A stretch of DNA of 64,000 nucleotides from Actinomycetes bacterium (GCA_023251915.1 JAHEXW010000005.1:1-64000); one strand, 5' to 3'; counted from the stretch's first letter, positions 20,513-31,141 are shown. Program-made: numbers and translations. Notes: generated by a model from the letters alone, not told the origin.

Positions 20513-20555
20513 GGGAGGTTGCTTCGTCGCTACGCTCCTCGCAATGACGGAACGA
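20513..20555. repeat. dispersed palindromic repeat, copy B
   Basis: GGGAGGTTGCTTCGTCGCTACGCTCCTCGCAATGACGG. Confidence 0.85.
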
Positions 20556-20824
20556 CGCGACTAGTTGTTTCTCGTCCAAATCAGTCTGAGGCCTTCGCGC
20601 CGTGGCGTGGGGGAGGATAGACAATTCCACTGAAAGTTGTGGAATCAAGGTGGGGGTGCGTGTCCTAAGACGAAGAGGTTCAGCGGCGGAGTCGGGTGCT
20701 GCGAGCCGTGAGAGTCAAGAACCAAGAATGTTGAATAGTAAGACCTGACCTCTTGGCCTGCGGCGTTTTGCAGGGAACTTGAGGCTTGCGCGCCCGAGTT
20801 TGAGGTGGCACATGTACGATTTGC

Positions 20825-21931
20825 TTAATCTAAACGCTTGGTCTTGATCGCCTTGTATTTGTCGATCCAGGTGATGCTGTTATTGGCGGCGCAGTAGTCA
20901 AATGGATTTTTGCCTTGCAGGCTGCCGGATCGTAGCAACGCTTCCCTGCTCGCAACCCCTTCATTAACAGCAGATAACCTGTAGACTAACGACTGGGTTT
21001 CTCGCTCGTCGAGGTTAAAGATCAAGGACTTCTTTGACTGGTCGAGGAATAACTTGTCAATGCTCACGATGTTTCCTGCATTAACGTGCGTCTCGTCGAT
21101 TGCGACCGGCGGGCGGTCAAGGCTCCATAAGCCCCTTCTTGTTTTCCTTGATATGTCAAGAACGCTTACGTTTATAAAGCTAAGACCGTCCCTTTCGTAA
21201 ACGTAATAGAGGTTATTGCCGTCCATCACTCCGGTTAAGAAAGATCCGCCAGATGACTCGACAAGGTTTGACGAAATGTTTGTTTTGGTGTCCAACGCAA
21301 ACAGGCTACCTCCTGCGGCGGAGCTTCCGCGCACCGTGTAGATAAGATACCGTCCATCGTTTGACCATGTTAGCCCGTCCCCCTTGACAAGCTCGCTGCC
21401 TACCGAAGAACCCACACCTGCCGTGTTAATGACGGATGTTCCCTCGCTTGTGGTTGAGTACCAAATTGTCTTCTCGTCCTTCCAGCCGTACGCGAGGGAA
21501 CGCTCGGGAATCCTAGACACGACCTTCCGCGTCTTAATGTCCATGACCTCCAGATACCCCGTATCCCATTCACCGAACGAAATCAGCTGCCCCCCGCGTG
21601 AAAAAAGCATATACTTGCCGCTCGGAGACACAACGATGTCATTTATGAGTTTTGCGCCTCTTTCTAGCAGTATCTTATCGCTCATGTCGGGTTTCTGAGA
21701 GTACAGGCGGCAATCGTATGACTTCTTAGTGTTTATGTAGAGTTCAACCGTATAGATGTTTTTACCGCTCGGGGCCCAGCCTACGTTAAGATACTTTTCA
21801 AAGTGCGTGGCGTTTAACGATTTTTTCTGGGCCGCGGTTTCTTTTTCTTTAAAGGCACACCCCGCGATCAGCAACAAACTTAGCATAAGGACGGTGAGGA
21901 ACAGTATCTTTGCTAGTCTTGCCAATCTCAT
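20825..21931 (-). CDS. lipoprotein with beta-propeller (TolB-like) fold
   Basis: Signal peptide and lipobox LLIAGC; repeated YxYxxWSxDGRYLIYT-type blades. Confidence 0.6.
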   Translation of the reverse strand: MRLARLAKILFLTVLMLSLLLIAGCAFKEKETAAQKKSLNATHFEKYLNVGWAPSGKNIYTVELYINTKKSYDCRLYSQKPDMSDKILLERGAKLINDIVVSPSGKYMLFSRGGQLISFGEWDTGYLEVMDIKTRKVVSRIPERSLAYGWKDEKTIWYSTTSEGTSVINTAGVGSSVGSELVKGDGLTWSNDGRYLIYTVRGSSAAGGSLFALDTKTNISSNLVESSGGSFLTGVMDGNNLYYVYERDGLSFINVSVLDISRKTRRGLWSLDRPPVAIDETHVNAGNIVSIDKLFLDQSKKSLIFNLDERETQSLVYRLSAVNEGVASREALLRSGSLQGKNPFDYCAANNSITWIDKYKAIKTKRLD

Positions 21932-22096
21932 AGCGTGGCTCCTTTCCGAGGATTTTATGACTCCCCGACCGTTTCCGAAAGCCGCAGACGACCCAGACTA
22001 CCAACAATGCGGAGAAATCTTTTGCAGCCTCAGTCTATTCAACCAAAAAGTTATTGTCCACAAAGGATATACCGGATTGGTTTTGGGGCTGGGGTA

Positions 22097-22145
22097 CGGG
22101 GAGGTTGCTTCGCTCACTAACGTTCGCTCGCAATGATGTAACGCG
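22097..22145. repeat. dispersed palindromic repeat, copy C
   Basis: GGGGAGGTTGCTTCGCTCACTAACGTTCGCTCGCAATGATG. Confidence 0.85.
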
Positions 22146-22155
22146 TTCTATGCGG

Positions 22156-22935
22156 CTACGCGGCGTTGTTGCGGTTCCAGACGAGCAGGAGGCCTTTCAG
22201 CGTTAACAGAGGGTCATGGATGAACTTCGTCCGGCAAGCGTCGAGGATCGTTTCGGCCAAACCCCCGGTGGCGATGAGCTTTATGCCGGCCCCCGGTCCG
22301 CCGAGTTCGGCGGATATCCGATCGGTCAACGCGTCGACTTGTCCGGCGTAACCGAACACTATGCCGGACAATAGGCCGTCGGTGGTGTTTGTCCCGATGG
22401 CGCGCGCCGGCGTGACTATCTCAATCTCGCTGAGCCTGGCTGTTCGGCCGAACAAAGCGTCCAGCGAAATCTCCACGCCCGGGGCGATAGCGCCACCCAT
22501 GTATTCCCCGGCGGCGGAAACGGCATCGAATGTAGTCGCGGTGCCAAAGTCCACAATCAGCGCCGGTCCGCCGTACTCTGCCATCGAAGCTGCGGCGTTA
22601 ACGATACGATCGGCGCCGACCTCGGCGGGATTGTCTATCTTTACGGTGACGCCGCAATCAGTCGAGGGTCCGACAATCAGCGGGTCCAGCTTTATAGTGT
22701 TGGCACACATTGTCGCGAGGGCTTGGGTGACTTCGGGCACAACGGAACATATGACCACACCATTAATCTCGCTCAGCCGGGATTCGTTTATTGTCAACAG
22801 TTCAGACAGGGCTAAAGCCCATTCGTCGCTCGTCTTGCGCGGATGCGTCGAGATGCGCCAGTGACGTTTCAGCATTTCCCCGGCAAAGACACCAATAACG
22901 GTTTGAGTGTTGCCTACATCAATGGCTAGCAGCAT
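22156..22935 (-). CDS. coaX: type III pantothenate kinase
   Basis: MLLAIDVGNTQTVIGVF, VDFGTATTFDAVSAAGEYMGGAIAPG. Confidence 0.95.
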   Translation of the reverse strand: MLLAIDVGNTQTVIGVFAGEMLKRHWRISTHPRKTSDEWALALSELLTINESRLSEINGVVICSVVPEVTQALATMCANTIKLDPLIVGPSTDCGVTVKIDNPAEVGADRIVNAAASMAEYGGPALIVDFGTATTFDAVSAAGEYMGGAIAPGVEISLDALFGRTARLSEIEIVTPARAIGTNTTDGLLSGIVFGYAGQVDALTDRISAELGGPGAGIKLIATGGLAETILDACRTKFIHDPLLTLKGLLLVWNRNNAA

Positions 22936-22952
22936 CTTGTTCTACGCGTTCT

Positions 22953-23573
22953 TCAGGCTTTGGGAAGGACTGATCTGGCCATCAAGGCCGCAGCGGCCGC
23001 CTTGACGATGTCGCCGGCAATAAACGGAGCCGCGCCCAAAGCGAAAACACCGGCGAAAGAAACAGCCGCGCCTTTGATCACGCTCAGATAGATTGCCAAC
23101 CATAGCAATCCCAACCCATATATCACAAGGAGATCGACCGTGAGCATCAGGGCGAACATGGGGCCGAACCGGCGAGCTGTCGGATACCGATCGCTGACGT
23201 ACCCGATAATCATCGCCGCAACTATAAAGCCGGCCAGATAGCCGCCGGTAGGTCCGGTCAGAACTGCCGGGCCGCCGATACCGCCGTTGAACCACGGTAT
23301 ACCGGCCGCGCCCAGGCCGGCGTACATTATCATGCTGACGCCGCCAAAATTGCGGCCCAGGAGTATGCCGGCCGCGAGAACCGCAAATGTCTGGCCCGTG
23401 ATAGGCACCGGGCTGAAAGGCAGGGGAATCCGTATTTGCGCCGCTAGACCGGTCATGGCGGCAAATGCGAGCGCTAGCCCGAGTTTTCCGGCCCACGACA
23501 GGGCGTCGCGTCTGGTAAAGACAGCGGTTCTGACCGCCGCGAAACGGGTGGCGTAGGCGTTAATATAGTCCAT
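22953..23573 (-). CDS. bioY: biotin transporter BioY
   Basis: QIRIPLPFSPVPITGQTFAVLAAGILLGRN...GPTGGYLAGF. Confidence 0.93.
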   Translation of the reverse strand: MDYINAYATRFAAVRTAVFTRRDALSWAGKLGLALAFAAMTGLAAQIRIPLPFSPVPITGQTFAVLAAGILLGRNFGGVSMIMYAGLGAAGIPWFNGGIGGPAVLTGPTGGYLAGFIVAAMIIGYVSDRYPTARRFGPMFALMLTVDLLVIYGLGLLWLAIYLSVIKGAAVSFAGVFALGAAPFIAGDIVKAAAAALMARSVLPKA

Positions 23574-23635
23574 ATATCCTCCTTGAAAACGTGTCTAGCG
23601 TGTTCGCCAATAGTAACAACAACCCTCGTTAACTG

Positions 23636-24385
23636 TCAATCAAACTGTAAGGTCAAGTCGCCGGCGTGGACGGTGTGTGCGGCACCGGCGGCGTCAACGA
23701 TCGTCAGGCTTCCATCGCTGTTGATGTCGCGCGCCAAACCCGACACCGTGTTGCCGGCCGAATCGATAGTAACCCGCCTGCCGAGGGTTACCGATAGATC
23801 GCGCCAGCGGTTCAGAACCCCCGCGCGGCAGTTGGGCCAACCATAATAATCTTCCTTAAAGGCCGCCAAGATCATCTCTAAAAGTTCGCTCAAATCTGTC
23901 TGCCGACCGGTCTCACCCAATACTGTAGCTGGAGGCAGACGCAGATCATCTGGCATAACCGCCGGATCGATGTTCGCATTGACGCCCACCCCGACTAGAA
24001 TATACTTGATCCCGTCACGGCCAGTTTTCATCTCCATCAAGATGCCGGCCAGCTTCCGACCGTCAACCAATATGTCGTTCGGCCATTTAATCCCGGCCTC
24101 CAGTTCGGTAACGGAACGCAACGCCTCCGTCACGGCAACTGCCGCCAGGAGGTTCAAGCCTGGCGCTTCCGCGGGCGAGATATTTGGGCGCAGGAGCAAG
24201 GAAAACCAAAGCCCTCCCGCGGGCGAAACCCAGGCCCGGTCAAGGCGGCCCCGCCCGTCCGTCTGGACGGTGGCCGTCACGACAGTGCCTTCCGGGGCTC
24301 TCTGTTGAGCGAGCTGCCTGGCCCTGTCTTGCGTAGAGCCTAGACTCTCGTAACGATCAATCTCCGGCCAATAGTTTGGCTTCAC
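23636..24385 (-). CDS. birA: biotin-[acetyl-CoA-carboxylase] ligase
   Basis: ESLGSTQDRARQL, QTDGRGRLDRAWVSPAGGLWFSLLLRP, KWPNDILVDGRKLAGIL; no N-terminal HTH. Confidence 0.93.
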   Translation of the reverse strand: MKPNYWPEIDRYESLGSTQDRARQLAQQRAPEGTVVTATVQTDGRGRLDRAWVSPAGGLWFSLLLRPNISPAEAPGLNLLAAVAVTEALRSVTELEAGIKWPNDILVDGRKLAGILMEMKTGRDGIKYILVGVGVNANIDPAVMPDDLRLPPATVLGETGRQTDLSELLEMILAAFKEDYYGWPNCRAGVLNRWRDLSVTLGRRVTIDSAGNTVSGLARDINSDGSLTIVDAAGAAHTVHAGDLTLQFD

Positions 24386-25001
24386 GTTTCATGTCCCTTC
24401 GCCGCCTGACGTAGACAACACCGACGATACCGGCAACAAGAAGCGCTAGTGCGGCGAGTCCCATGTTCCGCAGAATCTTCTCAACCAGCTTCCAGTTTCC
24501 GCCTAAGAAGTATCCCAGTAGTGAGATAACAATCGACCATAGCGCGGCGCCGGCGACGTTGTAGGCGAAGAACTCTCTGTAGGGCATCTTCACCGAGCCG
24601 GCTGTTATCGCGCCCAGCGCGCGCAGGAACGCAGTGAACCGGGCGATAAATATTGTTTTACCCCCGTGCTGTTTGAAGTATTTCTCAACCGCCTGTAAGC
24701 GTTGCCTTTTTACAAAGAAGTATTTGCCATACTTGAGTAAGAAGCGCCGCCCGCCCCGCCGGCCGATATAGTAACCGATATTGTCGCCAATCACCGCGCC
24801 GGTGAAGGCAAGCACGACAATCCAATAGATGTTCAAGCTGTGTTGGGCCGCGTAGAAAGCCGCGATGATCAGAATAGTCTCGCCCGGAATTATTACGCCC
24901 AGCATCGCCGAATTTTCCAACATCACGCCCATAAAGACGAGCAGATAACCGTAGTGCATGAAATACGGTTTTAGGATTTCGACGACTTTAGTAATGTCCA
25001 T
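24357..25001 (-). CDS. DedA family membrane protein
   Basis: GVIIPGETILIIAAF, GDNIGYYIGRRGGRR, FIARFTAFLRALGAITAGS. Confidence 0.93.
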   Translation of the reverse strand: MDITKVVEILKPYFMHYGYLLVFMGVMLENSAMLGVIIPGETILIIAAFYAAQHSLNIYWIVVLAFTGAVIGDNIGYYIGRRGGRRFLLKYGKYFFVKRQRLQAVEKYFKQHGGKTIFIARFTAFLRALGAITAGSVKMPYREFFAYNVAGAALWSIVISLLGYFLGGNWKLVEKILRNMGLAALALLVAGIVGVVYVRRRRDMKREAKLLAGD

Positions 25002-25004
25002 TGG

Positions 25005-25844
25005 CTAGCTGACGATAAGGCTGAAATCGAACGCCGGCGCCGATTGAGTGATGGAACCAACCGAGATGAAATCAGGCCCGGCGGCGGCCTTAGCGGCCAG
25101 GTTCTCGAGGGTAACTCCGCCAGACACCTCGACTTCCGCCTGTCCGTCAATTAACGCTACGGCTGCGGCTATTGTCCGCTCGTCCATGTTGTCAAGCATG
25201 ATGATATCGGCGCCGACCAGCAGCGCCTCCTCAACCTGCTCAAGGGTCTCTGTTTCAACCTCAATAGGAAGCGGTTCCTCCAGATTTTCGCGCACTAGCT
25301 CAACAGCGCGAGTGATACTGCCGGCCACGGCGATGTGATTGTCTTTAACCAGCACCGCATCGTACAAGCCAAACCTGTGATTCGTGCCTCCGCCGACCAA
25401 GACCGCGTATTTCTCTAGAGGGCGCAGGCCGGGTGTTGTCTTGCGTGTATCTTTTATGGCGGCGCCATGTTGTGCCGCCATTTGGACGTACTCTCTTGTC
25501 AGAGTCGCTATGCCCGACAGGTGAGCAATGAAATTCAAAGCGACCCGTTCGCACGATAAGATGCTGAGGAGATTGCCGCTTAACCGCACAATAATCTGAT
25601 CAGGTTCGACCTCGTCGCCATCGTCAACCCGGCTGTCGAAGACCGTATCGGGGTCCAGAGCATGGAAAACCGCTTCCCCGACAAACAAGCCCGCGACTAC
25701 CCCGGATTGCTTGGCGACGATTACCGCCTCTCCCAGCAGGTTCTCAGGCATGATCGTCTGGCTCGTGATGTCCCCGGCCAGTCCAAGGTCTTCCGTCAGC
25801 GCTTCCGCCACGATTCGTTTTAGATAATCTTCAGCTTGACCCAC
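25005..25844 (-). CDS. nadC: nicotinate-nucleotide pyrophosphorylase (carboxylating)
   Basis: EDLGLAGDITSQTIMP, DTRKTTPGLRPLEKYAVLVGGGTNHRFGLYDAVLVKDNH; GTG start at 25844. Confidence 0.95.
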   Translation of the reverse strand: MGQAEDYLKRIVAEALTEDLGLAGDITSQTIMPENLLGEAVIVAKQSGVVAGLFVGEAVFHALDPDTVFDSRVDDGDEVEPDQIIVRLSGNLLSILSCERVALNFIAHLSGIATLTREYVQMAAQHGAAIKDTRKTTPGLRPLEKYAVLVGGGTNHRFGLYDAVLVKDNHIAVAGSITRAVELVRENLEEPLPIEVETETLEQVEEALLVGADIIMLDNMDERTIAAAVALIDGQAEVEVSGGVTLENLAAKAAAGPDFISVGSITQSAPAFDFSLIVS

Positions 25845-27442
25845 TCGTCTCCGCCCTCCTCGATTACGATATGCCGGCGCCATTTCTCGTCGTTTTCTTC
25901 CGGGAAGTCCTCCCGCCAATGCGACCCACGGCTTTCTTCGCGTGTCTTGGCCGCCATCGCGATAATATAACCTACGGTCAACATGTTCGACAACTCATAA
26001 TCGTCCGCCCACGGACCACCTGGAAATGTATAGCCGGCTTTCGAGCGAATGAAAGCAAGAAGCGCGGTCAAACTGGCCGCCGAGCGCATCACTCCGGCCA
26101 ACTCTTGCATTCGGTCCTTGAGATCGGCCATTACGGCCCGGCCCTCCGTGTGTGTACCGCCGTCGTCTGAGGTGATTGACTTCAGCGGCGGCACGCTGCG
26201 GCCGGTGTGCTTTTCTATGTAGGCGCGCGCATTCGTCGCTGCCCGGCGGCTGAAGACCAGACCCTCCAAGAGAGAGTTGCTGGCTAATCGATTGGCGCCA
26301 TGCACCCCGGTGCAGGCGACTTCACCGCACGCGTATAATCCGTCAATGCCGGTCCGGCCCTCTAGATCGACCTTAACGCCGCCGCTCATGTAATGGGCCG
26401 CCGGTGTGACTGGTATCAGATCCCGCGCCGGATCGATGCCGTTGGATAGCAACTCGTCGTTGATTGCGGGGAATCGTTCCGCGAAATATGCTCCGCCTAG
26501 GTGGCGGCAATCTAAATAGACGTGATCCGCACCGGTCGCGCGCATTACCTCGAATTCTCCGCGGACGACAACGTCGCGCGGCGCCAGTTCGGCCATTGGA
26601 TGCCGATCAACCATGAATCTGACGCCATTCTTGTCCACCAGATATGCGCCTTCGCCGCGCACCGCTTCGCTGATCAAAAACCGCGGCGACACCGGAGTAT
26701 GCAGCGCTGTCGGGTGGAACTGAACGAATTCAATATCTGTCAACATTGCGCCCGCCCGGTAGGCCATGGCCAGTCCGTCGCCTGTCGAAATGGGCGGATT
26801 TGTCGTGACGGAATAGAGCTGGCCCATTCCGCCCGCGGCCAAAACGACAACGGGGGCTAGAAACGCAGTCAACCTCCCGTTCAATACGGCCAAGACGCCG
26901 ACGCTGCGTTTATCGTCGGTAATCACGTCAATCACGAAGACTCGCTCAAATATGGAGACACCGGACATACCACGGACTGTCGCGGCCAGGGTTGATTCGA
27001 CTTCGCCGCCGGTCGTATCCTTGCTGTGAACGACGCGGGCACAAGAGTGTCCAGCTTCGCGCGTCAGACTCAGGCTGCCGCTCGGGCGGCAATCAAAAGC
27101 GGCCCCGATTTCTCGCAGCGTCGCAATTTCCGCCGGTCCCTCGGTGACCAGGACGCGGACCGCCTCTTCGTCGCACAGGCCGCGGCCGGTTAAGATAGTG
27201 TCCTCAAAATGGCTTTCAGGACTGTCGCCCTCGCCCACAGCAGCCGCTATACCGCCCTGGGCATAGCGCGTCGCGGTAAGGGACAGTTCCGATTTGGTCA
27301 AAACGGCAACTTTGGCTGTTTTTCCTAAATGATAGGCTGTGGAAATGCCGGCTACGCCGCTGCCGATAACGATGGCGTCAAAATCAAGTGAGGGCAGGTC
27401 GGTGAGGTCAAAATCGGTCAGATAACGGGGCGGTTTAATCAT
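25820..27442 (-). CDS. nadB: L-aspartate oxidase
   Basis: FAD motif DAIVIGSGVAGISTAYHL, ARYAQGGIAAAVG, FVQFHPTAL, THYMSGGV-like AHYMSGGVKVD. Confidence 0.95.
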   Translation of the reverse strand: MIKPPRYLTDFDLTDLPSLDFDAIVIGSGVAGISTAYHLGKTAKVAVLTKSELSLTATRYAQGGIAAAVGEGDSPESHFEDTILTGRGLCDEEAVRVLVTEGPAEIATLREIGAAFDCRPSGSLSLTREAGHSCARVVHSKDTTGGEVESTLAATVRGMSGVSIFERVFVIDVITDDKRSVGVLAVLNGRLTAFLAPVVVLAAGGMGQLYSVTTNPPISTGDGLAMAYRAGAMLTDIEFVQFHPTALHTPVSPRFLISEAVRGEGAYLVDKNGVRFMVDRHPMAELAPRDVVVRGEFEVMRATGADHVYLDCRHLGGAYFAERFPAINDELLSNGIDPARDLIPVTPAAHYMSGGVKVDLEGRTGIDGLYACGEVACTGVHGANRLASNSLLEGLVFSRRAATNARAYIEKHTGRSVPPLKSITSDDGGTHTEGRAVMADLKDRMQELAGVMRSAASLTALLAFIRSKAGYTFPGGPWADDYELSNMLTVGYIIAMAAKTREESRGSHWREDFPEENDEKWRRHIVIEEGGDEWVKLKII

Positions 27443-27467
27443 GAACCGAGTATATCACAGCCTGTTT

Positions 27468-27560
27468 GGTTCATAGTTCGTGGTTCATAGTTCGTGGTTT
27501 TTGGTTCAAGATCTGGGCTTTGTTGTTTCTATGAACTAACGACTAATAACTATGAACTGG
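27468..27560. repeat. short tandem and inverted repeat cluster
   Basis: GGTTCATAGTTCGT tandem x2 (27468-27495) followed by inverted relatives CTATGAACTAACGACTAATAACTATGAACTGG. Confidence 0.75.
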
Positions 27561-27562
27561 TT

Positions 27563-27946
27563 TTAGCAGTCGTCTTCGGGTGGTATCTTGTGCTCGACGT
27601 GCGTAATTGTGTTCGCTTCGTCGACAAAGACGACGGTTGGACGGGTTGTGGCAGCCTCCGCCGCCTCCAGCTGCGCGTAGGCAATGACGATCACAGTATC
27701 GCCCACGTGAATGAGGTGCGCGGCCGCGCCGTTTAAGCAAACGATACCCGATCCTCGTTTACCAGCAATCGCGTAGGTCTCGAGCCGAGCGCCGTTGGTC
27801 ACGTCAACCACGGCAACCTTTTCGTAAGGCAGGATGCCCGCCGCATCCAAAAGATCGCGATCCAACGTGATGCTGCCTTGATAGTGCATGTCGGCTTCAG
27901 TCACCGTCAGCCGGTGTATTTTTGCCTTAAGCATGGTAAGAAACAC
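27563..27946 (-). CDS. panD: aspartate 1-decarboxylase
   Basis: [34 protein letters not shown]...[19 protein letters not shown]. Confidence 0.95.
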   Translation of the reverse strand: MFLTMLKAKIHRLTVTEADMHYQGSITLDRDLLDAAGILPYEKVAVVDVTNGARLETYAIAGKRGSGIVCLNGAAAHLIHVGDTVIVIAYAQLEAAEAATTRPTVVFVDEANTITHVEHKIPPEDDC

Positions 27947-28803
27947 TAGGTCTCCTCGATCTCGACAATAATGTTGTCAATCAATCTGGACGTCCCAAAG
28001 CGAGCCGCGACGGCCAGCAAGATTTCTCCGGTAAGTATAGACGGCGCTTCTTGCCCGGCGGCGTTTCGCGCTTCTACATATTCCAGCTTGGCCAGCGGCT
28101 CCGCCGTAATATGGTGCTCGACCATCGTAATTATCTTATCACGCGAGCGTTGACCCGATTCGATGGCGTCCCGGGCCACCCGCAAGGCCTGGTACAAGAC
28201 AGGTGCGGCGGATCGTTCCGGCGGGCTGAGATAGGCGTTGCGGCTGCTTAAAGCCAGACCGTCCGGTTCACGCACAATCGGGCAGCCGACAATTTCTGGA
28301 ACTAACGCCAGATCGCTCGCCATGCGTCGAATGACCGCCAGCTGCTGAGCGTCTTTCTGCCCGAAATATGCCCGAGCGGGCCGGACAAGGTTGAGCAGAA
28401 TATCTACGACCGTTGTGACGCCGCGAAAATGGCCCGGTCGGGACGCGGCGCACATCCCTGACGTCTCGACCCCGACTACATCGATAAAGGTAGAGAATCC
28501 CGGCGGATATAATTCCGCCGTCAACGGCGCGAAGATGGCGTCAACGCCCGCCTCGGCCGCCAGCTCGGTGTCTCGCTCCAGGTCGCGCGGATAGGCCTCG
28601 AAATCTTCGCCCGGCGCGAACTGAGTCGGATTTACAAAAATACTCATGACGACGATGTCGTTGTCGGCGCGCGCCGTCGCTACCAAGCTCAGATGACCCG
28701 CGTGTAAAGACCCCATTGTCGGCACCAACCCGATGGATTTACCGGCGCGGTGATACGGCGCCAAATACCTGTTTAGGTCTAAAACTGTTTCCAAAACTTT
28801 CAT
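27946..28803 (-). CDS. panC: pantothenate synthetase
   Basis: [40 protein letters not shown]. Confidence 0.96.
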   Translation of the reverse strand: MKVLETVLDLNRYLAPYHRAGKSIGLVPTMGSLHAGHLSLVATARADNDIVVMSIFVNPTQFAPGEDFEAYPRDLERDTELAAEAGVDAIFAPLTAELYPPGFSTFIDVVGVETSGMCAASRPGHFRGVTTVVDILLNLVRPARAYFGQKDAQQLAVIRRMASDLALVPEIVGCPIVREPDGLALSSRNAYLSPPERSAAPVLYQALRVARDAIESGQRSRDKIITMVEHHITAEPLAKLEYVEARNAAGQEAPSILTGEILLAVAARFGTSRLIDNIIVEIEET

Positions 28804-29351
28804 CGTGTCGTTCCGTCATTGCGGGAAGCCTGTCCTTTAGGCGACGAAGCAACCTCTCCCGACGCAACCTCCTTTGAAAACAGCCTTACCGAGTCAATGT
28901 CCACACCTTTAATGGCCCAGCGAACGGGTTCACCGGTAGGGAATATCGCGTCCGCGGCCACCTCCAACAGCGGCACGAGCGCGAAAGCCCGCTGCCGCAG
29001 CCGTGGGTGCGGCACTTGCAGATCAGGCAGTCTGACCTCGACAATGTCGTAGAGAAGAATGTCGACGTCTATGACGCGCGGACCCTTGTCGGTTGTTTTG
29101 ACCCGCCCCATCTCAAGCTCGATTCTCTGCGCCGCGGCCAATAGGTCCTCCGGCCGCAGGTCGGTCTCAGCGGCGGCGGCGGCGTTTACGAAATCAGGTT
29201 GGTCGAGAAAATCGACCGGCGCGGATTCATAAAGGGATGAGACTTGGGTGATCTTGAGGCCTGCGGACTCGTCTAACAGCCGAATCGCCTTCGCGATGTT
29301 AGCGGCCCGGTCTCCCAGATTGGAGCCCAAGCCAAAAATGACGCGTAACAT
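28800..29351 (-). CDS. folK: 2-amino-4-hydroxy-6-hydroxymethyldihydropteridine pyrophosphokinase
   Basis: GLGSNLGDRAANI, YESAPVDFLDQPDFVNA, DIDILLYD, PHPRLRQRAFALVPL; C-terminal tail derived from repeat copy D. Confidence 0.94.
   Translation of the reverse strand: MLRVIFGLGSNLGDRAANIAKAIRLLDESAGLKITQVSSLYESAPVDFLDQPDFVNAAAAAETDLRPEDLLAAAQRIELEMGRVKTTDKGPRVIDVDILLYDIVEVRLPDLQVPHPRLRQRAFALVPLLEVAADAIFPTGEPVRWAIKGVDIDSVRLFSKEVASGEVASSPKGQASRNDGTTR
28808..28860. repeat. dispersed palindromic repeat, copy D (inverted, inside folK)
   Basis: CGTTCCGTCATTGCGGGAAGCCTGTCCTTTAGGCGACGAAGCAACCTCTCCC. Confidence 0.85.
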
Positions 29352-29353
29352 GT

Positions 29354-30562
29354 TTAAGCCGTCCGGCCCGCGATCGCGTCCGCAACCTTTACGACCCGTC
29401 CCATTTCCTTGACGTCGTGGACACGAACGATGGCCGCTCCGTTCAACACCGCCGCGGAAACTGCGGCGGCGGTACCCTCCAATCGCTGATCCACCTCGGT
29501 ACCCAATATCTTGCCGATGAATGCCTTGCGGCTGGGACCCAGGAGAACCGGATAGCCGAGCGCCGTCAATTCACGCAGGCGGCGGATGATTTCCAGGTTA
29601 TGCTCGGCTGTTTTGCCGAAGCCGATACCCGGATCGATAATGATTTTGTCGGCGGTAATGCCGGCTGCCAGTGCGACGTCCGCTTGAGTACGCAGATAGT
29701 CGGATATCTCTCCCATAACGGACACATATTCAGGGTTCTTCTGCATATTGCGCGGCGTGCCTTTGATGTGCATCAGCACTACCGGAACACCGCGTTCAGC
29801 GACCAAATCCGCCATGGCTGGGTCGAATGAAAAACCGCTGACATCGTTGACCAAAGCTGCTCCGGCGTCCAAGGCTGCCCGCGCAATGTCCGCTTTGTAC
29901 GTGTCGACTGAAATCGGTATGGTCAGCCTGCCCGCCAACGCCTCAATAACGGGCAAAACCCTTTGTTTCTCTTCCTCGGCGGTTATCGCCGCGGCACCCG
30001 GACGGGTTGATTCGCCACCGATGTCGATAATGTCCGCGCCGTCGGCGGCAAGTCGCAGTGCCCGCTCAATGGCCGTAGTGGAATCGGCAAAGCGGCCGCC
30101 GTCGGAGAACGAGTCGGGTGTAACATTTAAGATCCCCATGACGCATGTCCGACGGGACAGGGGCAGAGAGAAACCGTTCCAGACGATATCGGCCGGGGGA
30201 CGTCCGAACGCCTCAAGAGCGCTGTCCAGCTCCTTGCCGACCTGCTTTAGTCCATACGGTTGCAGTCTAAGGTTCTCGACCAACGTCTTCAGCTGCCGAA
30301 TTGTGCCCAGCAGAAGAACATCGGTTTCTTTTGACTGAGCCTCCTGGGCGTCCCACGGAATGGCCGCGTCTCCGCCTCGGGCCAGCATCTCTTGTTTGAG
30401 TATGTTGGCGGCCCGCCAATCGACACCGCTCAGCCGGACAACACGCATGACCGCCTTGGGAGTCATTATGGCCGCGCCCGCCTTGTCAGACCGGATGGCC
30501 GCAATGGCCGCGGCCGCTTCAGATTGATCGGAGATAACTAGAACGCGCGGATTGAACGTCAT
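29354..30562 (-). CDS. folP: dihydropteroate synthase
   Basis: MGILNVTPDSFSDGGRF, DIGGESTRPGA, LLGPSRKAFIG; N-terminal extension. Confidence 0.95.
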   Translation of the reverse strand: MTFNPRVLVISDQSEAAAAIAAIRSDKAGAAIMTPKAVMRVVRLSGVDWRAANILKQEMLARGGDAAIPWDAQEAQSKETDVLLLGTIRQLKTLVENLRLQPYGLKQVGKELDSALEAFGRPPADIVWNGFSLPLSRRTCVMGILNVTPDSFSDGGRFADSTTAIERALRLAADGADIIDIGGESTRPGAAAITAEEEKQRVLPVIEALAGRLTIPISVDTYKADIARAALDAGAALVNDVSGFSFDPAMADLVAERGVPVVLMHIKGTPRNMQKNPEYVSVMGEISDYLRTQADVALAAGITADKIIIDPGIGFGKTAEHNLEIIRRLRELTALGYPVLLGPSRKAFIGKILGTEVDQRLEGTAAAVSAAVLNGAAIVRVHDVKEMGRVVKVADAIAGRTA

Positions 30563-30563
30563 T

Positions 30564-31139
30564 CTACAGCTGCCTGGAAGATTTGTTGATAAGAGCCAGC
30601 ACTTCCTGACGGCTGTTAAGTTTGGTTTTGAAGATGCCTCGGACCGCCGAAGTAACCGTCACTGAGCCCGGTTTGTTGATGCCGCGCATGCTCATGCAAA
30701 GATGCTCGGCTTCGATGACCACCATGACGCCGCGGGGGTTCAGGCATGTCATCAGCGTATCTGCCACTTGAGTGGTCAGTCTCTCCTGGACCTGCAGACG
30801 CCGGCTGACAACGTCAACCACACGCGCCAGCTTACTGATACCGGTGATCCGGCCGTCGGTCCCGGGTATGTAGGCGACATGCGCTTTGCCGACAAACGGC
30901 ATGATGTGATGCTCACAGACGGAGTAGAACGGGATATCTTTGACCAAGACCATTTCTTCGTGGTTTTCGCCGAACGTCACTTTGAGAACGTCTTGCGGAT
31001 CTTGACCGATGCCGCGGAAAATCTCCTCATACATAGCGGCTACGCGTTTCGGTGTGTCGCGTAGACCCTCGCGGCTCAAATCTTCTCCGACACCCTCCAA
31101 AAGCAGGCGAACGCCTTGCTCGATCTTAGCCTTATCCAT
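30564..31139 (-). CDS. folE: GTP cyclohydrolase I
   Basis: [36 protein letters not shown]. Confidence 0.96.
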   Translation of the reverse strand: MDKAKIEQGVRLLLEGVGEDLSREGLRDTPKRVAAMYEEIFRGIGQDPQDVLKVTFGENHEEMVLVKDIPFYSVCEHHIMPFVGKAHVAYIPGTDGRITGISKLARVVDVVSRRLQVQERLTTQVADTLMTCLNPRGVMVVIEAEHLCMSMRGINKPGSVTVTSAVRGIFKTKLNSRQEVLALINKSSRQL

Positions 31140-31141
31140 GT

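Noticed and set aside
20463-20648. 61-aa ORF containing RHCEERSDEATS
   Set aside because: Translation of the dispersed palindromic repeat, a known annotation artefact rather than a gene.
30564-31139. Folate riboswitch before folE
   Set aside because: Genes are separated by only a few nucleotides in the operon; no room for an aptamer.
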